The notes under the pieces are model-generated. The model ran no database searches and was not told where the DNA came from. It saw only the letters and a program-made list of their open reading frames with translations. DNA of 64,000 nt, from contig NZ_LSGW01000044.1 in assembly GCF_001643305.1 (NCBI RefSeq), forward strand, positions 124,001-188,000, given 5' to 3'. This stretch comes from Aeromonas salmonicida subsp. salmonicida. Its GTDB lineage: Bacteria > Pseudomonadota > Gammaproteobacteria > Enterobacterales > Aeromonadaceae. Positions 33,413-42,934 of this stretch are shown here, one piece after another (within the stretch, counting starts at the first letter, position 1; each line of letters starts with the position of its first letter). A program made the translations under genes and the position numbers.

Positions 33413-35282
33413 TTAACGCTTGAGGCTCCCCATCACCTGCATTTCGCAGCGGTGGCAGTCAAAGCGCAGGCGGAAGCTGTCCTTGCCCATCTTGAGCTCC
33501 AGCGGTTCAGCCTTGAGGCCGGGCACCTCTTTCGGGCAGAGGTTCTGGCTGTAGCGGATGCAGTGCTTGGTGATCATCAGCACCACTTCTCCCTCCTCCT
33601 TGTTCGCCTCATAGACGGGAGCGATGCGCTCGACCCCGTGCTCGCGGAAGAACTGCTCGGCCGCGCTGTTCAGCACATTGCCAAGGTAGGAGAGGCGGTG
33701 CTGGGGATAGCTGACATCCCGCAGGGCAATGCGCCGCTCGGGCCTCTGGTAGCTGGCAAGACGAGCCTCCTCCAGCGCGGCTATGCCATTCCGACGCAGA
33801 CCGTTGAGCATGGACGCGGCGATGAATAGCGGGTAAGTGAATGCCAACTCAATCTTGCGCGCCACAAACAGGGTATTGCCGAGTTTGCCAAGCTGGTCGC
33901 GTGCCTGTTGCCGCGCCCGCTCCGGATTGTCGGCAGGCTGTTTGTCGCAGGGAAGCAGGACGGTGGCGCTGATGCCCTGCTCATCGGTGAGATCGAGCCG
34001 GATCCCTTCGTCGCATTCAGAGAGCTGCATATCGACCCGGATGCGACGATCCGCGCTCGCGCTTGATAGCATCTTGCTGAATGCCTGATCGTGGTTGCGG
34101 TAGATTTCTGTGCCCACTTTCAGACCAGGAATGGACTCGGAGAAGAGTAACTGCTTACGTCCTGCCCTCTCTTCCACCTTGTTGAGGCGCATCCCCACCA
34201 GCTCCTTGTTCGGCTTGAAGAAGCCTAGACCGTCGCCGTTGTTGAGAGTGACCTGCTTGCCGTCGATCTCGATGCCATCCTTGGTGACTCTGGTGACACG
34301 CCCCAGCGGTTCACCCACATATTTCGGGCTCTGGGGTGGAGTCGATCCCCTGCTGACGACCATGGAGGAAGTAGTCGGTAGAGCCACGGTTGAAGCTCTT
34401 TTTCGGATCCGGCTCGAAGCTGTAGCTGCAACGACCCGCCGAGGCAGCCACCAGATCGGAGCGGCTGTCGAGAATGGCGTCGAGCTTCTTGCGATACCAG
34501 GCGGTGACGTTCTTGACGTAATCGAGCCCCTTGAGGCGCCCCTCAATCTTGAAGGAGCGAATGCCTGCCGCGATCAGCGCCTCCAGATTGTCGGTCTGAT
34601 CCATGTCCTTGAGCGACAACAGGTGACTGTCGGCCACCAGCACTTCCCCATCGGGCTTTTGCAGCGAACAGGGCAGCCGGCAGAGCTGGGCACACTCGCC
34701 ACGATTGGCGCTGCGGCCGGTACGGGCATGGCTGATATTGCACTGGCCGCTGTAAGAGACACAGAGCGCGCCGTGGATAAAGAACTCCAGCTGCACATTG
34801 GTCGCTGCGCTTATCTCGCGGATCTGCGCAAGGGACAGTTCGCGCGCCAACACCACCTGAGAGAAGCCCACATCCTGCAGAAACTTCACCTTCTGTGGCG
34901 TGCGGTTGTCGGTCTGGGTACTAGCATGGAGCGCTATGGGCGGCAGATCGAGCGCCAGCAGCCCCATGTCCTGCACGATAAGTGCATCGGCCCCCGCTTG
35001 GTAGATCTGGTGGGTCAGGCACCGGGCCTGCTCCAGTTCGTGATCGTGCAGCAAGGTGTTGAAGGCGACAAAGACCCGGGCGCCGAAACGGTGGGCATGG
35101 CGCGCCAGCGCTTCAATATCGTCGAGGGAGTTGCCCGCCGCGCTGCGGGCACCAAAGGCAGGGCCGCCTATATAGACGGCATCGGCGCCATGGTTGATCG
35201 CTTCGATGCCGTAGGCGAGATTCTTGGCCGGAGCCAGCAGTTCGAGGCGCTTCAGTGTGTGGTGATGAGTCTGTGGATGCAT
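33413..35282 (-). pseudogene. rlhA: RlhA (YdcP) U32-family rRNA hydroxylase with a frameshift
   Basis: The frame starts at 35282 with LLAPAKNLAYGIEAINHGADAVYIGG and continues through FIHGALCVSYSGQC, SANRGECAQLCRLP and SFKIEGRLKGLDY, all typical of U32 proteins. At about 34333-34336 (a run of four Cs on the coding strand) the frame changes. Reading then continues through KYVGEPLGRV and VYEANKEEGEVVLMITKHC to CHRCEMQVMGSLKR, the C-terminal half of RlhA. Removing one C restores a single protein of about 620 residues. RlhA makes 5-hydroxycytidine 2501 in 23S rRNA. As sequenced, the protein would end shortly after the shift. Confidence 0.82.
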
Positions 35283-35472
35283 GGTCTCTGAATCTATCGG
35301 CAGACAGAAAATGCCCGTCACTCTAGGCCAGTCACCCTGGATTTGCCTTGATCCCGCTTAAGATCACCGCGAAATACAGGATTGAACGTCTGACGCTCGC
35401 AGTCCCGCCCGTGGAGCCGGGAAATCGTTCAGCGGCCCAGCCCTCATGGCGCGAGCCGCTGACAAGCGAACC

Positions 35473-36081
35473 TCAGAGCACTACTTTGAGTGCCAGCCCC
35501 AGCAGCACCAGACCGCTCACCTTGTCGATGACAAAGGACTTGGCCTTGAGCCAGGCCAGCACTGGGCCGCGAGAGAGTACCAGCGCCACCAGCACGTACC
35601 AGACAGCATCTATGCCGCCTGCGGTGAGCATCATGATCCCCCCCTCGTTCCAGCCAGTGTCGGCCCGCACAAACTGGCTGAACAGGGCGATAAAGAAGAT
35701 GGCGAGCTGGGGGTTGAGAAAGGCCACCATAAAGCCTTCGAATGCCCCCTGACGGCCACGCAGTTGATGAACCACCTCCTCGGTCTTGGCGCTGACGGGC
35801 TTGGCAAGCAACGCCTTGATGCCGAGCCAGGCGAGAAACGCGGCGCCGCCGTAGCGGATCAGATCAAACAGCAGCGGTGTCTGGGTGATCAGCACCGACA
35901 GCCCCAGCGCAGTAATAAGCGCATAGATCCCCACCCCAAAGCCGTGACCGAGGGCGGTCGCCACTCCGTGCCCCTGCCCACCCTGCACAGTGTTGCGAAT
36001 GATCAACGCCAGACTCGGCCCCGGGCTGATGGCTCCCATTACACAGATCGCGGCCAGTGCCAGCCAACTCGTCAATTCCAT
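35473..36081 (-). CDS. LysE/RhtB family amino-acid exporter
   Basis: 202-residue membrane protein with six predicted segments. The LysE signature GAISPGPSLALIIRN lies at residues 16-30 and the second conserved block is FMVAFLNPQLAIFFIALF. It likely exports an amino acid such as threonine, homoserine or leucine; the substrate is not determined. It is transcribed in the same direction as, and downstream of, the LysR gene. Confidence 0.9.
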   Translation of the reverse strand: MELTSWLALAAICVMGAISPGPSLALIIRNTVQGGQGHGVATALGHGFGVGIYALITALGLSVLITQTPLLFDLIRYGGAAFLAWLGIKALLAKPVSAKTEEVVHQLRGRQGAFEGFMVAFLNPQLAIFFIALFSQFVRADTGWNEGGIMMLTAGGIDAVWYVLVALVLSRGPVLAWLKAKSFVIDKVSGLVLLGLALKVVL

Positions 36082-36210
36082 ACCCTTTCCTTGTCTGCAC
36101 GCTGAATGTAAATACCTGGGCTCAGGGTAAGGGGCGGCTTGTTATGCCAGAAGTGAAAGTTGTGAATAGATTCCATAGCCAATAGCTATAGCCTGGTACA
36201 ACTGACTGGG

Positions 36211-37152
36211 CTAGCGAGCGCGAACCAGCAGCTTGCGACTCTCGGCAATGGTGCGCTGCAGGTGCTCCCGCAAGAAGGGGTAAGCCAGCTCGCGAAACCA
36301 CTTGTGGGCAGGGTCCTGATGATGGCGCTGATGCCACAGCAGATGATACTGCTGGGATCGAGTCGCAAACGGCAGATCCTGAAAGGTGAGCCCGTGCTCG
36401 CGGGAGAGCTGCCAGGCAATATGGGCAGGCGTCGTCATCAGGCAATCGGTGCGCAGCAACACCTCCACCGCAGCCTGAAAGAAAGGCACACGGGCAAACC
36501 AGCGCCGAAGCAGCCCCTGCGGCGCCAATACCTGCTCTACCGGGCTGTCCTTGTCTCCGCCGCCACTCACCTGCAGATGGGGCCAGGCGAGATACTCATC
36601 CAGGCCTAGAGGATTGCCCGCCAACGGGTGGTGGCTGCCCATCAACACCACCAGCCGATCTTCTCCCTGATGCAGACCACGGATCTGCTCCGGCACCAGA
36701 TCCGTGATAGTGGAGACCAGATCCAGCTCGGATTGCCACAACTGTGGCAGCTGGCGCTTGTCCCACAGACTGTATTCCAGCGCAGCCAGGGGCGCCTCCC
36801 TGGCCAGCGCCGCACAGATATCCGGCAGAATATGCTGGGCCACGTAATCGGATGAGGCGAGTCTGAATACCCGCTCGCAGCGGCCAGGGTCAAACCCGGG
36901 CGCCTCATAGAGCCGCTCCAGCGCACAGAGGGAGTCAGACAGCTGAGCCGCCAACGTCTCGGCCCTGGGCGTCAGCAACCAGCGTTGCCCTTCACGCACC
37001 AGCAGTTCATCACCAAACTCGTTGCGCAACTGGCCGAGCTGCTTGCTGATGGAAGGTTGGCTCAGGTGCAACAGCTCCGCCGCCCGGCTGATGTTGCGGG
37101 TCTCCAGCAACACCTTGAGGGTCGGCAACAGGTTGAGATTGGCTTTGTGCAA
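36211..37152 (-). CDS. LysR family transcriptional regulator
   Basis: 313-residue regulator. The N-terminal winged helix has LLPTLKVLLETRNISRAAELL and LSQPSISKQLGQLR (residues 8-44), followed by a PBP2-like effector domain with FRLASSDYVAQHILPDI. It most resembles the LeuO/NodD-like branch. It is divergent from fabH2 (239-base gap) and upstream of the LysE exporter gene, so it may control either. The effector is unknown. Confidence 0.9.
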   Translation of the reverse strand: MHKANLNLLPTLKVLLETRNISRAAELLHLSQPSISKQLGQLRNEFGDELLVREGQRWLLTPRAETLAAQLSDSLCALERLYEAPGFDPGRCERVFRLASSDYVAQHILPDICAALAREAPLAALEYSLWDKRQLPQLWQSELDLVSTITDLVPEQIRGLHQGEDRLVVLMGSHHPLAGNPLGLDEYLAWPHLQVSGGGDKDSPVEQVLAPQGLLRRWFARVPFFQAAVEVLLRTDCLMTTPAHIAWQLSREHGLTFQDLPFATRSQQYHLLWHQRHHQDPAHKWFRELAYPFLREHLQRTIAESRKLLVRAR

Positions 37153-37390
37153 GGGGTGACCCCATCCGTGGTGGAAAGCCCTATCTTAGGGCAGAGGCGT
37201 CTTTCGTTTTAAGCAAAATTTCCCGCTATTTTCGGCCACAGACGCCACCTGTCGAGCCGCCTTGCAGCCAGATGACCACTCAGGTAACCCTTCAGATAAC
37301 GATGACCACAAGATGACAGTGGTTGTCTCGTGCGGCATAATTGCGCGATTTTCCGCCCGCGGGCGATCCACTTTGAGAAGCGGTAACAAG

Positions 37391-38479
37391 ATGAAATACG
37401 CCAATATCACCGGTTGGGGCAAATGTCTGCCTCCCTCTGTGCTGACCAACGATGACCTCAGCACCATCATGGATACGTCGGATGAGTGGATCTATCCGCG
37501 TACCGGTATCAAGGCCCGCCGGATCTCCCATGTCAGCACCTCGGATCTCGCCACCCTGGCCGGTCGTCGCGCCCTCGCCTGTGCCGGTCTCGACGCCAGC
37601 GATCTCGATGGCATCATACTGGCCACAGCCACCCCGGATAATCTGCTGCCGAGCGCGGCCTCTGCGGTGCAGAAGAAGCTCGGCGCCGTCAACGCCGCCG
37701 TGTTCGACCTCAACGCCGCCTGTACCGGTTTCGTCTACTCCCTCTCCGTCGCCACCTCGCTGGTGCAAACCGGCATGATGAAGAAGGTGCTGGTGATCGG
37801 CGCCGAGCGCCTGACCTATCTGCTGGACTGGGCACGCCGGGACACTGCCGTGCTGTTTGGTGATGGCGCAGGTGCCGTAGTGATCGAAGCAAGCGAGCAG
37901 GAGTGCGGCCTTATCGCCAACAAGCTCGGCTGTGACAGTGAAGCACGGGAGATACTGCACGTCCCGAACTTTGGTACCGATCGAGTGCGTTTTGCCGATG
38001 TCGATGGCCTCTTCACCTTCAACTTCGAAGGGCCAGAGATCTTCAAACGCGCCGTGCGCGGCATGGGAGAAGCCACCAGCTCAGTGCTGGCTCAAGCTGG
38101 CATAGATCCTGAACAGGTCGATCTCATAGTGCCGCACCAGGCCAACATTCGCATTATCGAGACTCTGGCCAAGCGCATGAACGCCCCCATGGAAAAGGTG
38201 ATGGTCAACATCGAAAACTACGGTAATACCTCCGCCGCTACCGTGCCTATCGCCCTGTGCGAAGCGCTGGAGCAAGGCCGCGTCAAGCCGAACTCCTATC
38301 TGCTCACCGCCGCCTTCGGTGCCGGTCTGACCTGGGGCGCCGCCATCATCAAATGGGGCGATCGCGTTACTCCTGTCGGCCAATGCGATGCCGAACTGCC
38401 CCCGTGCGACCAGAGTGCGCTGGAGCTGATTGCCCACGCCGTCGAAGGCTGCCAGAAGGCCCACGCCAACCAGGCCTGA
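37391..38479 (+). CDS. fabH2: Beta-ketoacyl-ACP synthase III (second FabH)
   Basis: 362-residue KAS III. The catalytic triad is Cys in [10 protein letters not shown], His in [10 protein letters not shown] and Asn in ENYGNTSAA. It starts fatty-acid synthesis by condensing acetyl-CoA or another short acyl-CoA with malonyl-ACP. Aeromonas and Vibrio carry one FabH in the fab cluster and a second one elsewhere; this copy stands alone and has an extended C-terminus after [10 protein letters not shown]. The start at 37391 ([10 protein letters not shown]) matches the family; the longer upstream frame is not needed. A hairpin follows. Confidence 0.92.
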   Translation: MKYANITGWGKCLPPSVLTNDDLSTIMDTSDEWIYPRTGIKARRISHVSTSDLATLAGRRALACAGLDASDLDGIILATATPDNLLPSAASAVQKKLGAVNAAVFDLNAACTGFVYSLSVATSLVQTGMMKKVLVIGAERLTYLLDWARRDTAVLFGDGAGAVVIEASEQECGLIANKLGCDSEAREILHVPNFGTDRVRFADVDGLFTFNFEGPEIFKRAVRGMGEATSSVLAQAGIDPEQVDLIVPHQANIRIIETLAKRMNAPMEKVMVNIENYGNTSAATVPIALCEALEQGRVKPNSYLLTAAFGAGLTWGAAIIKWGDRVTPVGQCDAELPPCDQSALELIAHAVEGCQKAHANQA

Positions 38480-38488
38480 TCCTCATCG

Positions 38489-38509
38489 GGAGCCTGATCA
38501 TCAGGCTCC
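38489..38509 (+). terminator. Hairpin after fabH2
   Basis: Ten-base perfect stem ggagcctgat / atcaggctcc around one base, followed by a pyrimidine-rich tail (tctcttctccc). A likely terminator, though without a pure T run. Confidence 0.7.
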
Positions 38510-38746
38510 TCTCTTCTCCCTTTACCGCCTTCCCGCTCGTTAGATCATCACCACGCTACCGCATCCATATTCCAGTTTTCTCAGTACTCCCCCCCGAATA
38601 AGACCAATTCGCAACCAAGTACTTTTTTTGCGCTAACCTTACTGAGCCATTTGTAACTATGGGTTCAGGCGCAGCTCATCCTTCTTGTCACCAGCGGGAG
38701 AGCGGCGGGTTCCCATCTCAACTCACGTGCAGGGATGAGTTCGCGT

Positions 38747-39988
38747 ATGACAGATCACAAAACGGCAGAGACCACTGCATTCTGGGACCCGGTGAGCTGG
38801 GCATCTTGTCTGGGCATAGGCCTGCTCAGCACCCTCTTGCTGGTGCTGGCCGGCAGCCCCCTGCCTTATCTGCTTGCCAACGGCGCGCTGGCGCTGGGCG
38901 CCGCCGTGTGGAACTCACACCACTATCACAACAAGCAGGAGTCAAGACCCCACGAAGAGGAGCAGGCTCATACCTGGTCAGCAACCCAGCTCAACCATTC
39001 CATCATCGGGCTCGAGCAGGTGTGTGAAAAGGCCGTCCCCATCTGGTCACAACAGATTGAAAACTCTCGACTGCAAACCGAAGAGGCCATGATCGATTTG
39101 ACCCAGCGCTTTGCGGGGCTCACCACCAAGCTGGAAGAGGCAGTAGCCGCCTCACACGATGCTGCCGGGGATCTGGGGGGGGCAAAGTCGGCAGGTATGG
39201 CCGCCGTACTGGCCGAGAGTCAGGCCCAGCTCAATCAAGTGCTCACCATCATGCATTCGGCGCAGGCCAATCGCGACGCCATGCTGGCAGAGATCAAGAC
39301 CCTTACCGCCTACACCATAGAACTCAATACCATGGCGCTCGACGTGGCCAAGATAGCCTCCCAGACCAACTTGCTGGCGCTCAATGCCGCCATCGAAGCC
39401 GCGCGGGCTGGTGAGGCAGGTCGTGGTTTTGCCGTGGTGGCCGACGAAGTCCGCACCCTCTCACGCCTCTCCAGCGAGACGGCCCAAAAGATGACGGACA
39501 AGGTCGACACCATCAACACAGGTATCGGCCGCGCCTTCCAGATAGCAGAAAGCGCCGCCGCACGAGACCAAGCCGCGGTCAGCGACTCTGAACGCGCCAT
39601 CGAGCAAGTACTGGAGCGCTTTCGTATGGCTACCACCAGCCTGTCGGAATCAGCCGTCTTGCTGCAGAGCGAGAGCGCAGGGATCCACAGGGAGATCTCC
39701 GATGTCATAGTGTCGTTACAGTTCCAGGATAGGGTCAGTCAAATACTCAACCACGTACGCCAGAACATGGACAGTCTCTATGACCACCTGGTTTCTTCCC
39801 GCAACCGGCCCCATCAATCCGGCCCCCTCCAGATCGATGCAGACAGCTGGCTGAGATGGAGCTCTCCTATGCCACCGATGAACAACGCAACATTCACCAC
39901 GGCCGCCGCCAAGCCACTGTGGTCAACGCATCCAGCAATACAGACGTCACTTTTTTCTAGGAGACAACTATACCCAAAACAGTCCTGA
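38747..39988 (+). CDS. Methyl-accepting chemotaxis protein, C-terminus frameshifted
   Basis: First gene of the chemosensory cluster. Two closely spaced N-terminal membrane segments (about residues 20-55) form a hairpin with almost no periplasmic loop. The cytoplasmic signalling domain follows, with [26 protein letters not shown] and AESAAARDQ. At about 39850 the frame appears shifted: the current frame ends [12 protein letters not shown], while the other frame gives [12 protein letters not shown]... ending TDVTFF and a TAG at 39958, nine bases before the cheY start codon. Contraction of a TGGC repeat by four bases would explain it. Only the last 40 residues are affected. The ATG at 38747 fits the ribosome site better than that at 38735. 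Confidence 0.8.
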   Translation: MTDHKTAETTAFWDPVSWASCLGIGLLSTLLLVLAGSPLPYLLANGALALGAAVWNSHHYHNKQESRPHEEEQAHTWSATQLNHSIIGLEQVCEKAVPIWSQQIENSRLQTEEAMIDLTQRFAGLTTKLEEAVAASHDAAGDLGGAKSAGMAAVLAESQAQLNQVLTIMHSAQANRDAMLAEIKTLTAYTIELNTMALDVAKIASQTNLLALNAAIEAARAGEAGRGFAVVADEVRTLSRLSSETAQKMTDKVDTINTGIGRAFQIAESAAARDQAAVSDSERAIEQVLERFRMATTSLSESAVLLQSESAGIHREISDVIVSLQFQDRVSQILNHVRQNMDSLYDHLVSSRNRPHQSGPLQIDADSWLRWSSPMPPMNNATFTTAAAKPLWSTHPAIQTSLFSRRQLYPKQS

Positions 39989-40338
39989 TCGTGGATGACT
40001 CGGCAACTATTCGCCAAGTGGTCGGCATGACACTCAAGGGAGCCGGATACGAGGTGATGGAAGCCTGCGATGGCAAGGATGCCCTCAGAAAACTCGACGG
40101 CAAGAAGATCAATCTCATCATCAGTGACGTCAACATGCCGAACATGGACGGCATCAGCTTCGTCAAGGAGGCCAAGAAACTGGCCAACTACAAGTTCACC
40201 CCCGTCATCATGCTGACCACGGAATCCCAGGACAGCAAGAAGCAGGAAGGGCAAGCCGCCGGGGCCAAAGCCTGGGTGGTCAAGCCGTTCCAGCCAGACC
40301 AGATGCTGGCGGCCGTCGCCAAACTCATCATGCCCTGA
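39970..40338 (+). CDS. cheY: CheY response regulator with ATA at the start-codon position
   Basis: 122-residue CheY. The reading frame is [19 protein letters not shown], where CheY proteins begin [10 protein letters not shown]. The codon at the Met position (39970) is ATA, preceded by a good AGGAGACAACT site. The next usable start in frame is a GTG at 39991, which would remove the first beta-strand. The acidic pocket DD, the phospho-acceptor Asp in [12 protein letters not shown], the Thr in IMLTTESQ and the Lys in WVVKPFQPD are all present, so the rest of the protein is intact. It passes the CheA signal to its target. Confidence 0.85.
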   Translation: MPKTVLIVDDSATIRQVVGMTLKGAGYEVMEACDGKDALRKLDGKKINLIISDVNMPNMDGISFVKEAKKLANYKFTPVIMLTTESQDSKKQEGQAAGAKAWVVKPFQPDQMLAAVAKLIMP

Positions 40339-40352
40339 GCCTGGAGGCGACC

Positions 40353-40679
40353 ATGCCGCTACACATAGAGACGGGTGAGCACAAAACCCTGGTCAAAATA
40401 TCGGGGGAGATGACCATCTATACCGCCGCCGAGCTCAAGCAGGCACTCACGCCCCTGCTCTACCGCCAGCAGGCGCTGGAGCTGGATCTTTCTGGGGTAT
40501 CCGAGATGGATAGCGCCGGACTGCAACTGCTGCTGGCCGCCAAGAAAACGATGCAGCAAGGAGATTCTCCGCTGCATCTGGTCATGCATAGCCATGCGGT
40601 GCTCGATGCGCTGGAGCTGTGCCAGCTGGCTGCTTTCTTTGGCGATCCCACCCTTATTCCCCACGCAGATCACGCCTAG
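40353..40679 (+). CDS. STAS-domain protein (anti-sigma-antagonist-like)
   Basis: 108-residue STAS domain protein. The conserved loop reads LSGVSEMDSAGLQLLLAA, where the Ser of DSAG is the usual phosphorylation site. Proteins of this type are found within accessory chemosensory clusters. It lies 14 bases after cheY and 27 before cheA, so it is in the same operon. It probably binds a partner in a phosphorylation-dependent way; the target is unknown. Confidence 0.88.
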   Translation: MPLHIETGEHKTLVKISGEMTIYTAAELKQALTPLLYRQQALELDLSGVSEMDSAGLQLLLAAKKTMQQGDSPLHLVMHSHAVLDALELCQLAAFFGDPTLIPHADHA

Positions 40680-40705
40680 GCAGTCCCAGTGACAAGGAGG
40701 CATTC

Positions 40706-42919
40706 GTGAGCATCAATCTTGATCAGGCCCTGCAAACCTATATAGCCGAGGCACGCGAACTGCTGGAAGAGATGGAGTCTTCCCTGCTGACCCTGGAAAA
40801 CGACCCGGAGAACAGCGAGCTGATCGGTGCCATCTTTCGGGCGGCACATACCATCAAGGGCTCCGCTGGTCTGTTCGGCTTGCAGCCCATCGTCAGCTTT
40901 ACCCACATAGTCGAGGATCTGCTCGATCAGGTGCGCAATCAGCAACTGGGGATCACGACTGCGCTCATCAAGGATCTGCTGGAGAGCCGGGATCATATCG
41001 AGCGGCTGGTCTATCTGGTTGCAGAGCTAGGGTCGGCGCCAGGGGACGATGAACTGGCGCAAGACGCTCAGCTGAGGCTCAACTTGGCCAGACATCAAAC
41101 TGCCAGCCAGAGCCAGCTGCCGGAGCGCACTGCGTCAACCATCCCAGACCCGGTCAGCAAGGAGGAGGGGCACACCAGCGCCACTTCCCTGTGGCACATC
41201 TCCCTGCGCTTTGGCCCGGATGTGCTGCGTAACGGTATGGATCCCACCTCGTTTTTACGTTATCTCGGCACCATCGGCACCCTCTGCGCCATCGAAACCC
41301 TCCACGATACCCTGCCCGACTGGGAACATTTTGATCCGGAAACCTGCTACCTCGGCTATGAACTCGATGTCGATACCCAGGCCGACAAGAGCACCCTGAG
41401 CGATGTGTTTGAATTCGTACGTGACGACTGCCGCATCACCATACTGCCCCCGCATAGCAAGATTGCTGAATACATAGACCTCATCAATGAATTGCCGGAA
41501 GACAACGACATGCTGGGGCAACTGCTGGTCAAGACAGGAGCGTTGACGGCTAGCGAACTGGCACTGGGCCTGCAAACTCAGCATGACGACCAGCGAACAG
41601 AGAACAGCAAGCTGGGAGAAATACTGGTCGCTCAGGGCGCAGTCGACGGAGTCGTGGTGGATGCGGCGCTCAAGAAACAGAACCAGAACAAGGAGAACAA
41701 AAACAAGGAGGGACGCTATGTTCGGGTGCACGCCGACAAACTGGATGAGCTGATCAATCTGGTCGGCGAGCTGGTGGTCGCCAGCTCGGGTGCCAGCCTG
41801 CTGGCACAGCGCTCGCGGGACAGCCAGCTGCAGGAGGCCAACTCCACCATTGCCATGCTGGTTGAAGAGATCCGGGACGGGGCCTTGCACCTGCGCATGG
41901 TGCCCATCGGCGACACCTTCAACCGCTTCCAGCGGGTCGTACGGGATGTCAGCCACGAGCTGAACAAGGACATTGCGCTGGTCATCACGGGCGGAGATAC
42001 CGAGCTCGACAAGTCTGTGGTGGAGAAGATTGGCGATCCCCTGATGCATCTGGTTCGCAACTCCATGGATCACGGCATAGAGTCGGCCGAGCAGCGCCTC
42101 GCGGCAGGCAAACCGGCAAGAGGCACCTTGACTCTCAACGCCTATCACGACTCCGGCAGCATCGTCATCGAGATCCTGGACGACGGTGCCGGACTCAACA
42201 AGGCAAGGATCCTGCAAAAGGCGCAGGAGCGGGGGCTGGTGGCCGCCGGCGCAACATTGACGGATCAGGAGATCTATCAGCTCATCTTCGAGGCAGGCTT
42301 CTCTACCGCCGAGGCCGTTACCAACCTCTCGGGCCGGGGCGTCGGTATGGACGTGGTCAAACGCAACATCACGGCCCTGCGCGGCAGCGTCGAGCTGGAC
42401 AGCAAGCCGGGACAAGGCACCCGGGTTCAAATCAGGCTGCCACTGACTTTGGCCATCATCGACGGTTTTCTGGTTCGAGTCAGCACCACCCATTACGTCA
42501 TCCCGCTCGACATGGTGATCGAATGCGTGGAGCTGACCCAGAGTGCACTGGATGACACCCAGGGACGCAACTACATCAATCTGCGTGGCGAGGTACTGCC
42601 ATTTGTCAGGCTTCAGCACTACTTCGACGTCGAGGGGGCCAGAGGACGCAGGGAAAACATCGTCGTCGTCAGTCACGGCGGCAAGAAATCCGGGCTGGTG
42701 GTCGACGAGCTGCTGGGGGAGTTCCAGACCGTCATCAAGCCGCTCGGCAAGCTGTTTCAGCGCCTGCAGGGGATCAGTGGCTCCACCATTTTGGGGGGTG
42801 GCGAGGTCGCCCTGATCCTGGACATCCCCTCCCTCATTCAACATGCCATCGATCAAGAGCTAGGCCAGCTGAGCCAGTACGCCATTCCTCGCATGCAAAC
42901 CCAACCAAGAGCCAATTAA
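40706..42919 (+). CDS. cheA: Chemotaxis histidine kinase CheA
   Basis: 737-residue CheA, GTG start with an AAGGAGG site five bases upstream. Domains: HPt (P1) with the phospho-accepting H48 in FRAAHTIKGSAG; a P2-like region (about 155-260, LRFGPDVLRNGMDPTSFLRYL); an insert of two 24-residue MshEN-like motifs at 269-292 and 302-325; a dimerisation domain P3 (LDELINLVGELVV, about 345-405); an ATP-binding P4 with the N-box HLVRNSMDHGIE and G-boxes (DDGAGLN, GRGVGMDVV); and a CheW-like P5 at the C-terminus. All kinase motifs look intact. A short asparagine/lysine-rich linker (QNQNKENKNKEG) separates the insert from P3. Confidence 0.94.
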   Translation: MSINLDQALQTYIAEARELLEEMESSLLTLENDPENSELIGAIFRAAHTIKGSAGLFGLQPIVSFTHIVEDLLDQVRNQQLGITTALIKDLLESRDHIERLVYLVAELGSAPGDDELAQDAQLRLNLARHQTASQSQLPERTASTIPDPVSKEEGHTSATSLWHISLRFGPDVLRNGMDPTSFLRYLGTIGTLCAIETLHDTLPDWEHFDPETCYLGYELDVDTQADKSTLSDVFEFVRDDCRITILPPHSKIAEYIDLINELPEDNDMLGQLLVKTGALTASELALGLQTQHDDQRTENSKLGEILVAQGAVDGVVVDAALKKQNQNKENKNKEGRYVRVHADKLDELINLVGELVVASSGASLLAQRSRDSQLQEANSTIAMLVEEIRDGALHLRMVPIGDTFNRFQRVVRDVSHELNKDIALVITGGDTELDKSVVEKIGDPLMHLVRNSMDHGIESAEQRLAAGKPARGTLTLNAYHDSGSIVIEILDDGAGLNKARILQKAQERGLVAAGATLTDQEIYQLIFEAGFSTAEAVTNLSGRGVGMDVVKRNITALRGSVELDSKPGQGTRVQIRLPLTLAIIDGFLVRVSTTHYVIPLDMVIECVELTQSALDDTQGRNYINLRGEVLPFVRLQHYFDVEGARGRRENIVVVSHGGKKSGLVVDELLGEFQTVIKPLGKLFQRLQGISGSTILGGGEVALILDIPSLIQHAIDQELGQLSQYAIPRMQTQPRAN
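41510..41680 (+). other. Tandem MshEN-like 24-residue motifs within CheA
   Basis: Motif 1 (residues 269-292) starts MLGQLLVKTGAL and ends GLQTQ; motif 2 (302-325) starts KLGEILVAQGAV and ends ALKKQ. Both follow the MshEN pattern xLGxx-[LVI]2-xxG-[LVI]2-x4-L-x3-L-x2-Q almost exactly. The first-position Arg of the c-di-GMP-binding motif is replaced by Met and Lys, and the spacer is nine residues rather than five. The block resembles the N-terminal domain of type II secretion and pilus ATPases. Confidence 0.65.
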
Positions 42920-42934
42920 CGCCAGGAGCCAGTC

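Noticed and set aside
37262..37390. Extended N-terminus of FabH2
   Set aside because: Low-similarity extension without a ribosome site; the family starts at [10 protein letters not shown] (37391).
41255..42856. Open frame of about 533 codons on the minus strand opposite cheA
   Set aside because: Shadow of cheA with no plausible domain; the coding strand has all CheA motifs.
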